Shown here: piece after piece, positions 27,936 through 38,400 of the stretch
Layout of the letters: every line of letters starts with the position of its first letter
Position numbering within the stretch: the first letter of the stretch is position 1
NCBI GenBank assembly: GCA_021739765.1
Contig: JAIPBD010000009.1
Span: 1 to 64,000, forward strand
Reading direction: 5' to 3'
Origin: Melioribacteraceae bacterium
GTDB taxonomy: Bacteria > Bacteroidota > Ignavibacteria > Ignavibacteriales > Melioribacteraceae
DNA: 64,000 nucleotides
Position numbers and translations under genes: made by a program
The notes under the pieces: generated by a model
Databases searched by the model: none
What the model was told of the DNA's origin: nothing
Seen by the model: the letters and a program-made list of their open reading frames with translations, nothing else

Positions 27936-30900
27936 TCAAAATTTGTGATCTAATTCTTTAACATGAGGCTCAACACTTTCGTAAGTCCCATCTTTTTTCA
28001 AAAGTATAACTTCGTAAAAATACCGCATCTTATTTAGCACCAGAAATCCGGAAGGGAGGACAAATAAGATCACGAAAGTACCGAACAGCAATCCATAAGC
28101 AACGGAAATCGCCATCGGAATTAAAAATTGAGCTTGACGGCTTGTTTCAAAAATTAAGGGTGCCAAACCAACAGTAGTTGTTAATGTAGTTAATATAATT
28201 GGTCTCAGACGCGTTAGACCCGCATCATAAACCGAATCAATAATATTCATGCCGTTTTTTAAGTTCCGGTTAATTTTATCTACAAAAACGATGCTGTCAT
28301 TTATTACAATTCCCGCTAATGCGATTACGCCATAAATCGATAACGTATTTAGCTGAATTCCTTGAATTCCATGTCCCCAAATTGCTCCGATTACAGCTAA
28401 AGGAATTAGCGAAAAAATCAACGATGCCTGTATGTAAGAACGGAAAACCAAGATCACAAGAATGAACATCGCTCCAATCGCAATCGGAAAAGCTTGCTGC
28501 ATTGATTTTGCAATTTTTTCTTGCGCACGCGATTGGCCCTCAAAAGAGACTTGAACACCTTGTACTTGAGCTAAAACCCGTGGCACAACGGTTTCCCGAA
28601 TTTCCTCCAAAATTGGGGGAACATCCAACTCTTCGCTGGCGAGATTAGCATCAACCCTAACTTCACGTCTGTTGTTTAACCTACCGATATTGATTATACC
28701 TCTATCAATCGTGTAATCGGCTAATTCGAGGAATGGATATTCCGAGCCTGAAGCGGTTCGAATTCGAAGCTGGTTTAGCGCGCCGAGTTGAGCGCGATCT
28801 TCTTCCTTGTATCTGACCCAAACTTTTATTTCGTCTCGTCCTCTCTGAATTCTCTGTACTTCATCACCGAAAAACCCTTGTCGTAATTGCCGAGCAACTT
28901 CGCGTAAATTAAGTCCGAGAGCATAAGCCTTTGGTTTTAATTGAATAGATAATTCCCGCGGGCCTTCTTCACTTGAAATAGTAACATCTTTGAGAGTACT
29001 AAAATTATCAAGTTCTTTGAACAGCAATTCTTTGGCGCGATCAAGTTGGGTGAGATTATTGCCGAGCAATGAGACTGAAATTGGTTTGCCAAAAAGACTA
29101 GTTCTGCCGTATGTAATATTTTGAACCCGGGGAATAGGACCGATTTTATCTCTTATTCGGTTCGCGATTAAATAAGAATCCATGTTTCGCTCTTCGCCGG
29201 AAAGCAACTCAAGAGTAATTCTGCCCGTGTGACTGCCTGATTCACCAAGATCATTAACGCCGATGTCACGTTTAATATCAAGAACTACATCCTTCCCATC
29301 AACTCTTTCTTCTTTAATTTCTTCGTTTACTTCCCACGATGCTTTTTCAATTTGTTTTAAAATCTCTTCTGTCTCGAATTCTTGTTTCCCCGCAGTCAAC
29401 GAAATATTAACGGGTAAAGTGTCACCATCGATAAATGGAAAAAAAGTAACACCGATTATCCCTCCTTTAATCAATCCGATTGTCACCATTACAAACGAAA
29501 TAGGAATTACTAGTGTGATCCATTTGTGCCTCATCGCATATCGAAGCGAAGGCGCGTATAAGGAATTGGTAATCCAATCAATAAATCCCTCGATGCGTTT
29601 CCTGAATTTAGAATCTTCCTTGTGCGGGTGTAATCCCTTTGAGTGAGCAAGATGACCGGGAAGTATTAAAAATGCTTCGGCGAGTGAAAATAATAGAGTG
29701 GCTATAACAACCAAAGCCATATGCCAAATAAACTTCCCTAAAAAACCATCCAAAAAGAAAAATGGCATAAACGCAATAACTGTCGTAAAAATTGAAGTAA
29801 AAACCGGACCAACCATCTCCTTCGTACCATTCAGAGCGGCAAGCATCGGGGGTTCACCGTTTTCGTAATGCGCATAGATATTTTCACCAACCACGATCGC
29901 ATCATCCACCAATATTCCGACTACGATAATCATTCCGAACAAGGAGATTACATTAATTGTAATACCAGATAAAAACGCGACTATAAACATTCCGGCGAAA
30001 GAGAAGGGGATACCGAGCGAGACCCAGAATGATAACCGAAGATTAAGGAAAAATCCTAAGGTTAATAAAACTAAAACTAATCCGAATAATCCATTTTTTA
30101 CTAATAGTTCTATTCTTTCGGAGAGAGAAATCGTTGAGTCATTTATAACAATGGCCTGAACCGTACTATTTGTTTGATTGAATTCATCAATCAAGTTTTT
30201 AGTGACCTCGGCAACCGCGAGAATATCTTCTTCCTCGGTTTTCTCAACTTCCAGAACTGCTGCGGTCCTTCCGTTGAAATAAGATTTGTTGGGAACATCT
30301 TCCCATTGTTCAGTTATCGTTGCAATATCACTTAGGAAAATTTTCTCACCATTTGGCAACGCTCTTATTACGATTCCAACCAATTCATCCGCAAAATATT
30401 TTCGACCATTTGCGCGTATCAGAATTTCTTCGTCCAGAGTCTCAAATTTCCCACCTGAAATATTCACATTCGCCGAAGCAACCGCTCTTGATACTTCATC
30501 AAAAGTGAGATTGTACTTGCGTAAATCCTGCTCCGAAATTTCAATTGAAAATTCAAGATTTGGGATACCTTGAATTGTGACTTGTGAGATTTCATCGGTA
30601 AGAAGTAAATTATCTCTAAACTGTTCGGCGATGTATTTAATATTGTAGAGGTTCGCGTCTCCGTATAGAACGATAGAAAGCGCACGTGTTCTAAATTTCT
30701 GTTCAAAAATTACCGGTTTTTCCATTCCCTGAGGAAACGAATTTATTCTATCAATCGAGTTTTTAACATCGGTAAGAACCTCATCCATATTCGCTTCTTT
30801 GAATTTTTCAACGTTTACCACTCCAAAATTTTCGCGCGAGGAGGATGTAACTCTTTCTATGCCTTCCAACCCATCTAAAGCTTCCTCGATTTTTAAAACC

Positions 30901-31091
30901 ACACCTTCTTCTACTTCTTCAGGTGCCGCACCTGGATAAACAACCTGGATATTTAAAATATCGGGTGGGATTTCTGGGAAGAACGAGTATTTCATCAATG
31001 AAAACATTAAAAAGCCGAAAGCAAAGATCGAAAACAATAAAACATTGTTCCAAACCCTGTAACGAATAAAAAAGGCAATTAATTTTTCCAT
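27936..31091 (-). CDS. RND-family (AcrB/MdtB-like) inner-membrane efflux pump
   Basis: A 1051-residue pump of standard RND length with two repeats of six transmembrane helices and two large periplasmic loops. It has N-terminal FFIRYRVWNNVLLF, GMIIVVGILVDDAIVV in the TM4 region, where the adjacent Asp residues form the proton relay, and ALAGIVINDSIVF in the second half. It exports drugs, metabolites or lipids with proton motive force. Its start codon shares one base with the adaptor stop (TAATG), so the two are translationally coupled. Substrate unknown. Confidence 0.93.
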   Translation of the reverse strand: MEKLIAFFIRYRVWNNVLLFSIFAFGFLMFSLMKYSFFPEIPPDILNIQVVYPGAAPEEVEEGVVLKIEEALDGLEGIERVTSSSRENFGVVNVEKFKEANMDEVLTDVKNSIDRINSFPQGMEKPVIFEQKFRTRALSIVLYGDANLYNIKYIAEQFRDNLLLTDEISQVTIQGIPNLEFSIEISEQDLRKYNLTFDEVSRAVASANVNISGGKFETLDEEILIRANGRKYFADELVGIVIRALPNGEKIFLSDIATITEQWEDVPNKSYFNGRTAAVLEVEKTEEEDILAVAEVTKNLIDEFNQTNSTVQAIVINDSTISLSERIELLVKNGLFGLVLVLLTLGFFLNLRLSFWVSLGIPFSFAGMFIVAFLSGITINVISLFGMIIVVGILVDDAIVVGENIYAHYENGEPPMLAALNGTKEMVGPVFTSIFTTVIAFMPFFFLDGFLGKFIWHMALVVIATLLFSLAEAFLILPGHLAHSKGLHPHKEDSKFRKRIEGFIDWITNSLYAPSLRYAMRHKWITLVIPISFVMVTIGLIKGGIIGVTFFPFIDGDTLPVNISLTAGKQEFETEEILKQIEKASWEVNEEIKEERVDGKDVVLDIKRDIGVNDLGESGSHTGRITLELLSGEERNMDSYLIANRIRDKIGPIPRVQNITYGRTSLFGKPISVSLLGNNLTQLDRAKELLFKELDNFSTLKDVTISSEEGPRELSIQLKPKAYALGLNLREVARQLRQGFFGDEVQRIQRGRDEIKVWVRYKEEDRAQLGALNQLRIRTASGSEYPFLELADYTIDRGIINIGRLNNRREVRVDANLASEELDVPPILEEIRETVVPRVLAQVQGVQVSFEGQSRAQEKIAKSMQQAFPIAIGAMFILVILVFRSYIQASLIFSLIPLAVIGAIWGHGIQGIQLNTLSIYGVIALAGIVINDSIVFVDKINRNLKNGMNIIDSVYDAGLTRLRPIILTTLTTTVGLAPLIFETSRQAQFLIPMAISVAYGLLFGTFVILFVLPSGFLVLNKMRYFYEVILLKKDGTYESVEPHVKELDHKF

Positions 31092-32242
31092 TAATTTGCC
31101 TCGAGAGGATTTTCATCAATAATTGCTTTTGCGGCCATGCCTGGCGCAATTCCTTGCATCACATCAATTGCCAGTGTATCACCATTATTTAAACCTGAGT
31201 TTACAATAACATAGCTATTCTGTGCCCGAGCGATATTTACTTTAACGTATTCGAGTTTACCCTTATTTATTAAGTAAACATTAGATTCTTCATACAGCGA
31301 TTTTCTGGGAATTTTAATCGCATCGGAAATTATCGTTCCCGTTAATTCGGCGGTTAAAAATACGCCTTCATACAACTTGTCAGTTGGTCCGGCTGTAATT
31401 TCTATAAACGCCTCTAAGGTTTGAGTCTGCTGATTCAAGTTCTCGGAGATCCTTTTAATTTTACCGCTCCAAACGTACGGCATTTCGTTTGAGTAGATTT
31501 TTACGGTTTGTGTTTTATTAATCCACTGCAAATCTTTGCTTGGTAAGGGAACTTTCAGTTCGGCATTTGAAAGTCCGATAATTGAGCCAAGTTTAGTCCC
31601 GCTCCTCGCAGTAGATCCGATTTTCAAATCGGTCTCTGTTATTGAGCCATTAAAAGGTGCATGGAAAAAATGCTTCTCCAATCGTATTTCTAAATTTTGC
31701 ACAGTAAAGTAAAGTTTGAAAATATTAAATCGCGCTAAAAATAATTTTAACTTGGAATCTTTTATGGCGGGAAGTGAGCTAATTTTTGAATCGAATGAAA
31801 TTGAATTAAAAAACGATTGCCATTCGGGATATTCATCCTCAAAATCAATACGTAATTCCGGCAAAACATTTGAGAGCGCAGTTAAAAGATCACTTTTCGC
31901 GCTCTTGAGATCCAGGGCGGTTTGGCGTTCGTCAACTTTTACTATGAGATCACCTTTTTTGAAAGATTGACCGGTAAGAAATGGAACATCGCCTTGTTGA
32001 ATAATCCCGGCAACCTCGCTGGTAAGTACGATATTTTGAGTCGCTTGCAATCGACCATAAGCTTTCACTTCGGATGTTACGTCTCCCAATTTAATAACCT
32101 CGCCCTGCACAATTTTCACTCTTGGAATTGGCGTTTTTTTCTCCGGTTCTTCACTCATTGTAAAAAGTAATTGCATTAAAAAATATCCAACTATTAAAAT
32201 TATAACTGGAATGACGTACACAGGTTTGAATTTTAGCTTCAT
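31091..32242 (-). CDS. RND periplasmic adaptor (membrane fusion protein)
   Basis: A 383-residue HlyD/AcrA-type adaptor: N-terminal membrane anchor (about 8-27), barrel-sandwich/lipoyl halves around an interrupted helical hairpin (about 75-200), and a beta-barrel domain (about 215-300). It connects the RND pump and the TolC channel. It is first in the operon and divergent from the HlyD-like gene of the next operon across a 661-base gap. Confidence 0.9.
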   Translation of the reverse strand: MKLKFKPVYVIPVIILIVGYFLMQLLFTMSEEPEKKTPIPRVKIVQGEVIKLGDVTSEVKAYGRLQATQNIVLTSEVAGIIQQGDVPFLTGQSFKKGDLIVKVDERQTALDLKSAKSDLLTALSNVLPELRIDFEDEYPEWQSFFNSISFDSKISSLPAIKDSKLKLFLARFNIFKLYFTVQNLEIRLEKHFFHAPFNGSITETDLKIGSTARSGTKLGSIIGLSNAELKVPLPSKDLQWINKTQTVKIYSNEMPYVWSGKIKRISENLNQQTQTLEAFIEITAGPTDKLYEGVFLTAELTGTIISDAIKIPRKSLYEESNVYLINKGKLEYVKVNIARAQNSYVIVNSGLNNGDTLAIDVMQGIAPGMAAKAIIDENPLEAN

Positions 32243-32903
32243 TTAGAACTCACTTTAAATACTCTGGATGATCTATTTGGGAATAACATTTAATTAAATG
32301 CAAAAGTGCAATAAACAACATTTTTTTATTGCTGTATGTCTGAACCAAACATAATTGGATGCAATAACCGAAATATCGGTTCCTAATATATAGAAAGATG
32401 ATCAGATTAATGAAGATTTGCTCCACTATTTATGGTAATCAAAAGTGTTCGATTTTTATATCCAAACATGATCAGAACTAAGTTTGCGTAAAAAAAGTTT
32501 AGACGGATTTTTTAATAGGTTTTAATAACTATGAACATTTTATATTATTTAAATTACTTTTCTAAGTAATTAATTTATTACGATGATACTTTAAAATTAG
32601 GCTAACGTTTGCCTCATTACTGTGCACCGAAAATGAGAAGGAGCGTAAGCGTAAAGATTTGTCAAACTGGTTTGGAATGATTGCCTATTGGTTAAATATT
32701 CATTTTATATTTTTAACAAAAACTCGATTGAGCAGAGACTCTTGATTGCAATTCGATCAGTTTTTAAAAGGATAAAAAGCAGAACTATTTTTATCATGCC
32801 GACCAAAAATAGTTTACGTATAAAGACGTTTTTATCTTAGATAATATCCAATTTTTACTTACTTTACGGGCTTAATTTATTTTCACAGTTCAACGTTCTT
32901 ATA
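32243..32903 (+). other. 661-base divergent intergenic region without recognisable genes
   Basis: A long AT-rich gap between the leftward efflux operon and the rightward CotH/VTC operon. No convincing ORF or RNA gene is seen. It contains a perfect hairpin AATTACTT/AAGTAATT (32552-32571, 4-nt loop), the operator-like palindrome at 32366, and a more GC-balanced patch at about 32600-32700 with the near-palindrome GGCTAACGTTTGCC and a CTCATT/AATGAG stem. That patch may be a remnant of a dispersed repeat. It should hold both divergent promoters. Confidence 0.5.
32366..32381. promoter_or_regulatory. Operator-like palindrome in the divergent gap
   Basis: AACCGA-AATA-TCGGTT is a 6+6 bp perfect inverted repeat with a 4-bp centre, about 125 bases upstream of the efflux adaptor start. 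This spacing suits a TetR/MarR-like repressor dimer, but no local regulator gene of those families is present, so the role is speculative. Confidence 0.25.
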
Positions 32904-33950
32904 ATGGTTTACTTAAATACAAAAACGAAATACGCCCTCCTTATTTTTATTATTTCGATAATTATTGTAATCATTTTGATAAATCCCTCGTTTGATAATA
33001 CCTACGCTACGCGTGGTAAAATACTTGCAAAGAATACTTTTATTATCAGAACAAATACCTCGGGCGGAGTAGAAACCTTCTCGATTGATAATGCCTCCGG
33101 TCAGGTGGAGAAATATTCGATATACAGTTTCCAGCGTGGAGATGTAGTCGATTATAGGTTGATCAATAAAAGTGGTTCAATATTTGAAGGAGATACTCTT
33201 GCGGTATTTGCATCCAACAGATTTTTTGAAACAGAAAACGAAATCGCTTTGACGATTTCCGAACTGGAAGGAACACTTACAATTTTAACAACCGGCGAAA
33301 AAGAAGAAATTTTAAATGAAATGAGATCAAGAGTTTCATTCGCGGAGAAACAGCTCGAGACTCAAAATAAATTGTATGAACGATCAAAATTACTGTTAGA
33401 GAAAAATATTATTTCGCAGCAAGAGTTTGATATAGTGGAAGGACAATTAGAGCTTTATAAAATTGATCTGTCTATTAAAAAACAAATGTTGGCCGATGCT
33501 GAAACCGGAAGTAAACCGGAAGCTGTATTCGCGCTAAGGCAGCAAATCGAAGCCGCGCGAAATTTGGGCGAAGCGCTTAAAAATCGGATAGAGAGGTTAA
33601 AAGTCATTGCACCATTCACCGGAAAAATTCAAACGTATGAAAACAATGATACTTTGTTGATTGTAAATTCAATTTCAAATACGGTTGTGAAGTTTGCTAT
33701 TCCTGTAGCTAAGTTAAATCAAATTAATATTGGTAATGAGATATTAATTCAAACTTTATCCGATCCAATACTTACGGAAATAGAATCAATTGATGAGAAT
33801 ACATTTTTTTATGCCGGAGAACCTTATCTAAAAGTGACATCAAAACCGTTTATTTTCTCAGACAAACTCGCGCTTAACAGCGTTGTAAACTGCAATCTTT
33901 CAATTGGATCAATAACCCTTATCGATTATATTATCGAAAATGTGAATTAG
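32904..33950 (+). CDS. HlyD-like membrane-anchored periplasmic adaptor, first gene of the VTC-CotH operon
   Basis: A 348-residue protein with one N-terminal transmembrane helix (about residues 10-28), a split barrel-sandwich domain, a helical coiled-coil hairpin (about 110-215, with LLEKNIISQQEFDIVEGQLE) and a C-terminal beta-domain (VIAPFTGKIQTYEN). This is the HlyD/membrane fusion fold, but no ABC, RND or MFS pump gene accompanies it. Its stop overlaps the next gene region (TAGTGATG), so it is coupled to the VTC-domain gene. It may link the operon's membrane proteins to the outer layers; the function is not known. Confidence 0.72.
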   Translation: MVYLNTKTKYALLIFIISIIIVIILINPSFDNTYATRGKILAKNTFIIRTNTSGGVETFSIDNASGQVEKYSIYSFQRGDVVDYRLINKSGSIFEGDTLAVFASNRFFETENEIALTISELEGTLTILTTGEKEEILNEMRSRVSFAEKQLETQNKLYERSKLLLEKNIISQQEFDIVEGQLELYKIDLSIKKQMLADAETGSKPEAVFALRQQIEAARNLGEALKNRIERLKVIAPFTGKIQTYENNDTLLIVNSISNTVVKFAIPVAKLNQINIGNEILIQTLSDPILTEIESIDENTFFYAGEPYLKVTSKPFIFSDKLALNSVVNCNLSIGSITLIDYIIENVN

Positions 33951-33952
33951 TG

Positions 33953-34720
33953 ATGAAAGCAGCTTATCGGAAAGAGTTCAAATACTATCTCCCTTTAGAC
34001 CAAGTTGAGGATTTCAAAAAAGCAATTTTGCCTCGTGTTAGCATTGATGATTATGCGCGAGGAAGGAAAGGGAACTATTACACCGTTCGCAGCATTTATT
34101 ATGATTCCTTAAATTTAAAATATTATCATGAAAAACTCGAAGGAATAAGTAATAGAAAAAAAATAAGAATTCGTGTTTACAACAATGAAATTCCTGAATC
34201 GGTAACTTTTCTCGAAATCAAGCGAAAATATGAAAATTCCCAAATTAAGAATCGCGCGAAGCTTAAATATGAAAATCTAGAAAAACTTATGGTTGAACAT
34301 GACATTAATAAATATGTAATAAACGATTTCGATTATCATGAGGCAGCTAACAGATTTTTATATCATATAAACCGTTTTTCACTTGTTCCCCAAACACTTG
34401 TAGTTTATGATCGAGAACCTTTCCTCTCTCGATTTGATTCCACAACGAGGATTACGATTGATCATGATTTGAGGAAAGCGGATAAACCCAGATTGGAAGA
34501 TATTTACAGAGATGATATTTTAAATCCAATTATGCAAGATGTTACCATACTTGAAATTAAATTTTATAAAGGTTATTCTGAGTGGATTCAAAGAATTGTT
34601 GAGGATTTCGGATTAGTGCGACAAGCTATTTCTAAATATACTCATTGTTTGGACGGCACCAGAATTCGAAGAGTAAATAAAGCCCGTCACAGGGTTTACC
34701 GAAATCAATTAGTCTATTAA
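33953..34720 (+). CDS. VTC-domain protein (polyphosphate polymerase-like)
   Basis: About 255 residues covering essentially one VTC domain, the catalytic fold of eukaryotic vacuolar polyphosphate polymerase. Visible features are the opening YRKEFKYYL, the basic tunnel-type strands KIRIRVY and FLEIKRKY, RAKLKY, VVYDREP, RITIDHDL and the acidic metal-site strand ILEIKF. ATG at 33953 is chosen over the GTG at 33950. Known members use ATP to make polyphosphate, and bacterial ones are largely uncharacterised. It lies 6 bases before the DUF4956 gene. Polyphosphate synthesis is inferred from the fold. Confidence 0.82.
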   Translation: MKAAYRKEFKYYLPLDQVEDFKKAILPRVSIDDYARGRKGNYYTVRSIYYDSLNLKYYHEKLEGISNRKKIRIRVYNNEIPESVTFLEIKRKYENSQIKNRAKLKYENLEKLMVEHDINKYVINDFDYHEAANRFLYHINRFSLVPQTLVVYDREPFLSRFDSTTRITIDHDLRKADKPRLEDIYRDDILNPIMQDVTILEIKFYKGYSEWIQRIVEDFGLVRQAISKYTHCLDGTRIRRVNKARHRVYRNQLVY

Positions 34721-34726
34721 AATACT

Positions 34727-35404
34727 ATGCCACAAGAATTTAAAGAAATATTTCAGTATTCACTTACCCTTGAGGAAGCATTTACAAATCTCGGAATTGC
34801 TTTCATTTGCGGTTTGATTATCTCATATTTTTATCGCAAAAGTTATAATGGTGGTGGATACACAAAATCATTTGTGAACTCACTCATTGTTTTGGCTATG
34901 ATTACAGCCGTTGTAATTATGGTAATCGGAAATAACTTAGCCAGGGCTTTTGGGTTAGTCGGAGCAATGTCGATTATTCGTTTCAGAACCGCAGTTAAAG
35001 AAACTCTGGACATTATTTTTATATTTTTCGCCTTATCGATTGGAATGGCAGCCGGCGTCGGATTTCATCAGCTGGCAATTTTGGCAACGATTACAATTGG
35101 TGGAGTTCTCGTAATTCTATCCAGAACTAATTTAATCTCACCAATAAAAAAAGAACAATTGCTTCAGTTTAATTTTAATACGAAATCTCCCGTAAGCGAA
35201 AAGGAATACATAAAAATAATCAACAGTTATGCTTCTAAATATAAATTGATTAATGCAAAATCATTAGGCGACACCGATCTTATCGAGATTTCGTACTTCA
35301 TACAATTAAGGAAAGAGAAAATAGAAGAAGGGCTAATAACGGAACTCAAGAATTTAGAAGGTGTATCAGGGATAAATATATTCTTTGACGAAGAGTATTT
35401 CTAA
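34727..35404 (+). CDS. DUF4956 membrane protein
   Basis: A 225-residue protein. Four or so transmembrane helices occupy about residues 20-140, including the conserved loop AFGLVGAMSIIRFRTAVKET, followed by a soluble ~80-residue C-terminal domain. This matches the DUF4956 family, often found beside VTC-domain genes in bacteria. The stop overlaps the next start by one base (TAATG). It could be the membrane channel or scaffold for the product of the VTC protein, comparable to the transmembrane part of the yeast VTC complex, but that is inference. Confidence 0.8.
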   Translation: MPQEFKEIFQYSLTLEEAFTNLGIAFICGLIISYFYRKSYNGGGYTKSFVNSLIVLAMITAVVIMVIGNNLARAFGLVGAMSIIRFRTAVKETLDIIFIFFALSIGMAAGVGFHQLAILATITIGGVLVILSRTNLISPIKKEQLLQFNFNTKSPVSEKEYIKIINSYASKYKLINAKSLGDTDLIEISYFIQLRKEKIEEGLITELKNLEGVSGINIFFDEEYF

Positions 35405-38400
35405 TGAAATTGGTTTTAGGGAAAATGCGAACGTATTTTCTGATCGGTTATTTCGCGGTATTCTCATTGGCTTCTGCCCAATCGATAATTATAAATGAAG
35501 TCTCGAGTTCGAATGCTGACTTAATTAACGATGAGGATGGTGATGACCCTGACTGGATTGAAATTTACAACTCCTCAACAAACCCGATTGATGTTTCCAA
35601 CTATTTCCTGTCCGATTCCAAAACGAAGATTGATAAATGGCAGTTTCCCTCATTAATTCTTAATCCGCATGAATATCGTATTGTATTTGCTTCCGGAAAA
35701 TCAACCAATAACTCCGTTGTTCATTGGGAAACAATTATTGATGAAGGAGAGAATTGGAGTTATTTAATACCGACAAGCGAACCTCCGACAAACTGGAATA
35801 ATCTGGGTTTTAATGATGCAGCGTGGAGTTCCGGACCAACCGGGATCGGATACGGCGACAATGACGACAATACCGTCATCCGAAGTGCGCTCTCAGTTTT
35901 CGGAAGGAAAGCATTTACGATCGAAGACACTTCGGATATTGGTCGAATATTATTTCACATAGATTTTGACGATGCTTTTGTTGCATATCTAAACGGAATT
36001 GAAATTGGAAGGGCAAATCTTGGTCTGCCTGGAAGTCCGGTTGCTTATAATAGAATTCCAAGTTCTGATCGAGAAGCACAGCTTTATAACGGTGGAAAAG
36101 CTAATGTTTATGAAGTTCCAAAGGAATTATTGTACGTTGGGAATAATGTGTTGGCTGTCCAAGTCCACAATATTAGTATGAATTCTTCTGATTTATCAAT
36201 GATTCCATTTCTGACTCTTGGTCTGACTGAAAAACCGGCTGATGGAAAAGGAAGTTCAAGCAAACTCGATTTGTTATCTGATCAACTGCACACAAATTTC
36301 AAATTAAAAGCTGAAGGGGATGATTTATATTTGAGTAGAGGCTCCCAAATTATTGATTCGATGATTCTTCCAAATTTACCGGTTAACGTTTCGTTCGGAC
36401 GGCATGTGAATAATAGTGATTCGTTGGTGATATTTTCAAACCCAACTCCCGGAGCACAAAATTCCGGTGACTCTTTTCCGGCGATATCACCAAATGTTGA
36501 ATTTAGCTCACCTGGTGGAGTTTATATCAATTCGATATCAATAACACTTTCAACAAATTCTGCTGCAGATATTTACATTACATCGGATGGATCTGAACCG
36601 ACGAAAAATTCTCAGAAGTATAGTCACCCTTTAAATATTTCATCTACGGTTGTTGTAAAAGCTAAAGCTTTCACAGATGGATTTATGCCCGGCGCAACTA
36701 CTGTAAATACATATGTTTTGAATCAAAACCATAAATTACCGATTGTTTCTATTACGACTGAACCTTCCAATTTGTGGGATTACAACTCGGGAATATATGT
36801 GCTCGGACCAAACGCGGAGAGCAAGGATCCAAATTTTGGTGCAAATTTTTGGCAAGATTGGGAGAAACCGGCAAATATTGAGTTTTTTCATAATGGCAAC
36901 CAAGAATTTTCTGTTGGCTGCGGATTAAAAATATTTGGTGCCTGGAGTCGTGCAAACGCACAAAAATCTTTAGCCTTACATTTCAGAAATGAATACGGAA
37001 CATCTACTTTGGAATATCAAATGTTTCCTGATTTACCGATAAATAAATTTGAATCTTTAGTTTTAAGAAATTCGGGAAACGATTGGTTGGAAACGATGCT
37101 TCGTGATGGATTGATGCAAAATATTTCAAAAGGAACCGGCGTTGACGCTATGGCATTCCGGCCCGCCGTTTTGTATTTAAATGGAGAATATTGGGGAATT
37201 CAAAATATCCGTGAAAAAATTAATGAAGATTTCCTCGCGAGCCATCATGATATCGATCCACAAAGAGTGGATATCCTTGAATTTCAATCTGACGTAGTTG
37301 AAGGATTCTCCGACGAATATAATCAGCTCTATAACTATATTTCCTCAAATTCAATGTCCGTTTCATCAAATTATGAATATGTAAAATCTCAAATTGATAT
37401 TGAGAACTTCATCTCTTATCAACTATTGAACATATACTATGACAATACCGATTGGCCCGGAAACAACATCAAATTTTGGAAAGCGTGGGATGGTGATTCA
37501 AGATGGCGTTGGATACTTTTTGACCTAGATTTCGGATTCGGACTATTTAACTCCGGCAGATATACAAATAATACTCTTGAATTCGCGACGGAAGCAAATG
37601 GTCCCGGTTGGCCTAATCCACCCTGGTCTACGCTTCTTCTCCGGAAATTATTAGAAAATTCCGAGTTTAAGAATCAGTTCATCCTCAGAGCAGCGGACTT
37701 GGCTAATACAAATTTAAGCAGCGAAAGAGCAACGGATATTCTGGATTCGCTGGCGGGTTTGGTCAGACCGGAAATTTCGAATCACGCAAACAGATGGGGA
37801 ATGTTTTCGAAAGCAAACTGGGAAACAAGAATAAATCAATTAAGGAATTTTGCGCAAAACCGTACGATTTATTTCAGAATATTTTTCCAGAATTATTTTG
37901 GAATCAGCGGAACTTCGCCTGTCAATTTCAAAAATAACAATATTGAAGGCGGCGTTATAAAGGCTAATTCTCTTTTAATTACAGAGGAAGATTGGAACGG
38001 ACTCTTTTTTAACAATATAGAACTTCCAATAAAAGCAGTCGCAAAACCTGGATATAGTTTTATCGGCTGGAGTGGAATCTCAACCAAATCAGAAACAATC
38101 GTAATTAATCCGGCAACTACAAATTCGGTTACCGCAAACTTCAGGAAATGGGATGGCGAAAATGAGACTATTGTGATTAATGAAATTAATTACAATTCGA
38201 GTGCAGATTTTAACACAGAAGATTGGATCGAATTATATAACAACAGTAATTCCGATATTGATCTTTCCGAATGGGTGATTAAAGATTCACAAGAACATGA
38301 ATTTATAATTCCCACAAATTCGGTAATGAAACCTGATGAATATTTAGTATTGGTCGAAGATCAGATTTTATTCGAATCTAAATTTACTTCCGTCAAAAAT

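Noticed and set aside
32243-32903. Search for a CRISPR array, tRNA or small gene in the long gap
   Set aside because: No regularly spaced repeats, no cloverleaf with a plausible anticodon arm, and no ORF with a ribosome site were found.
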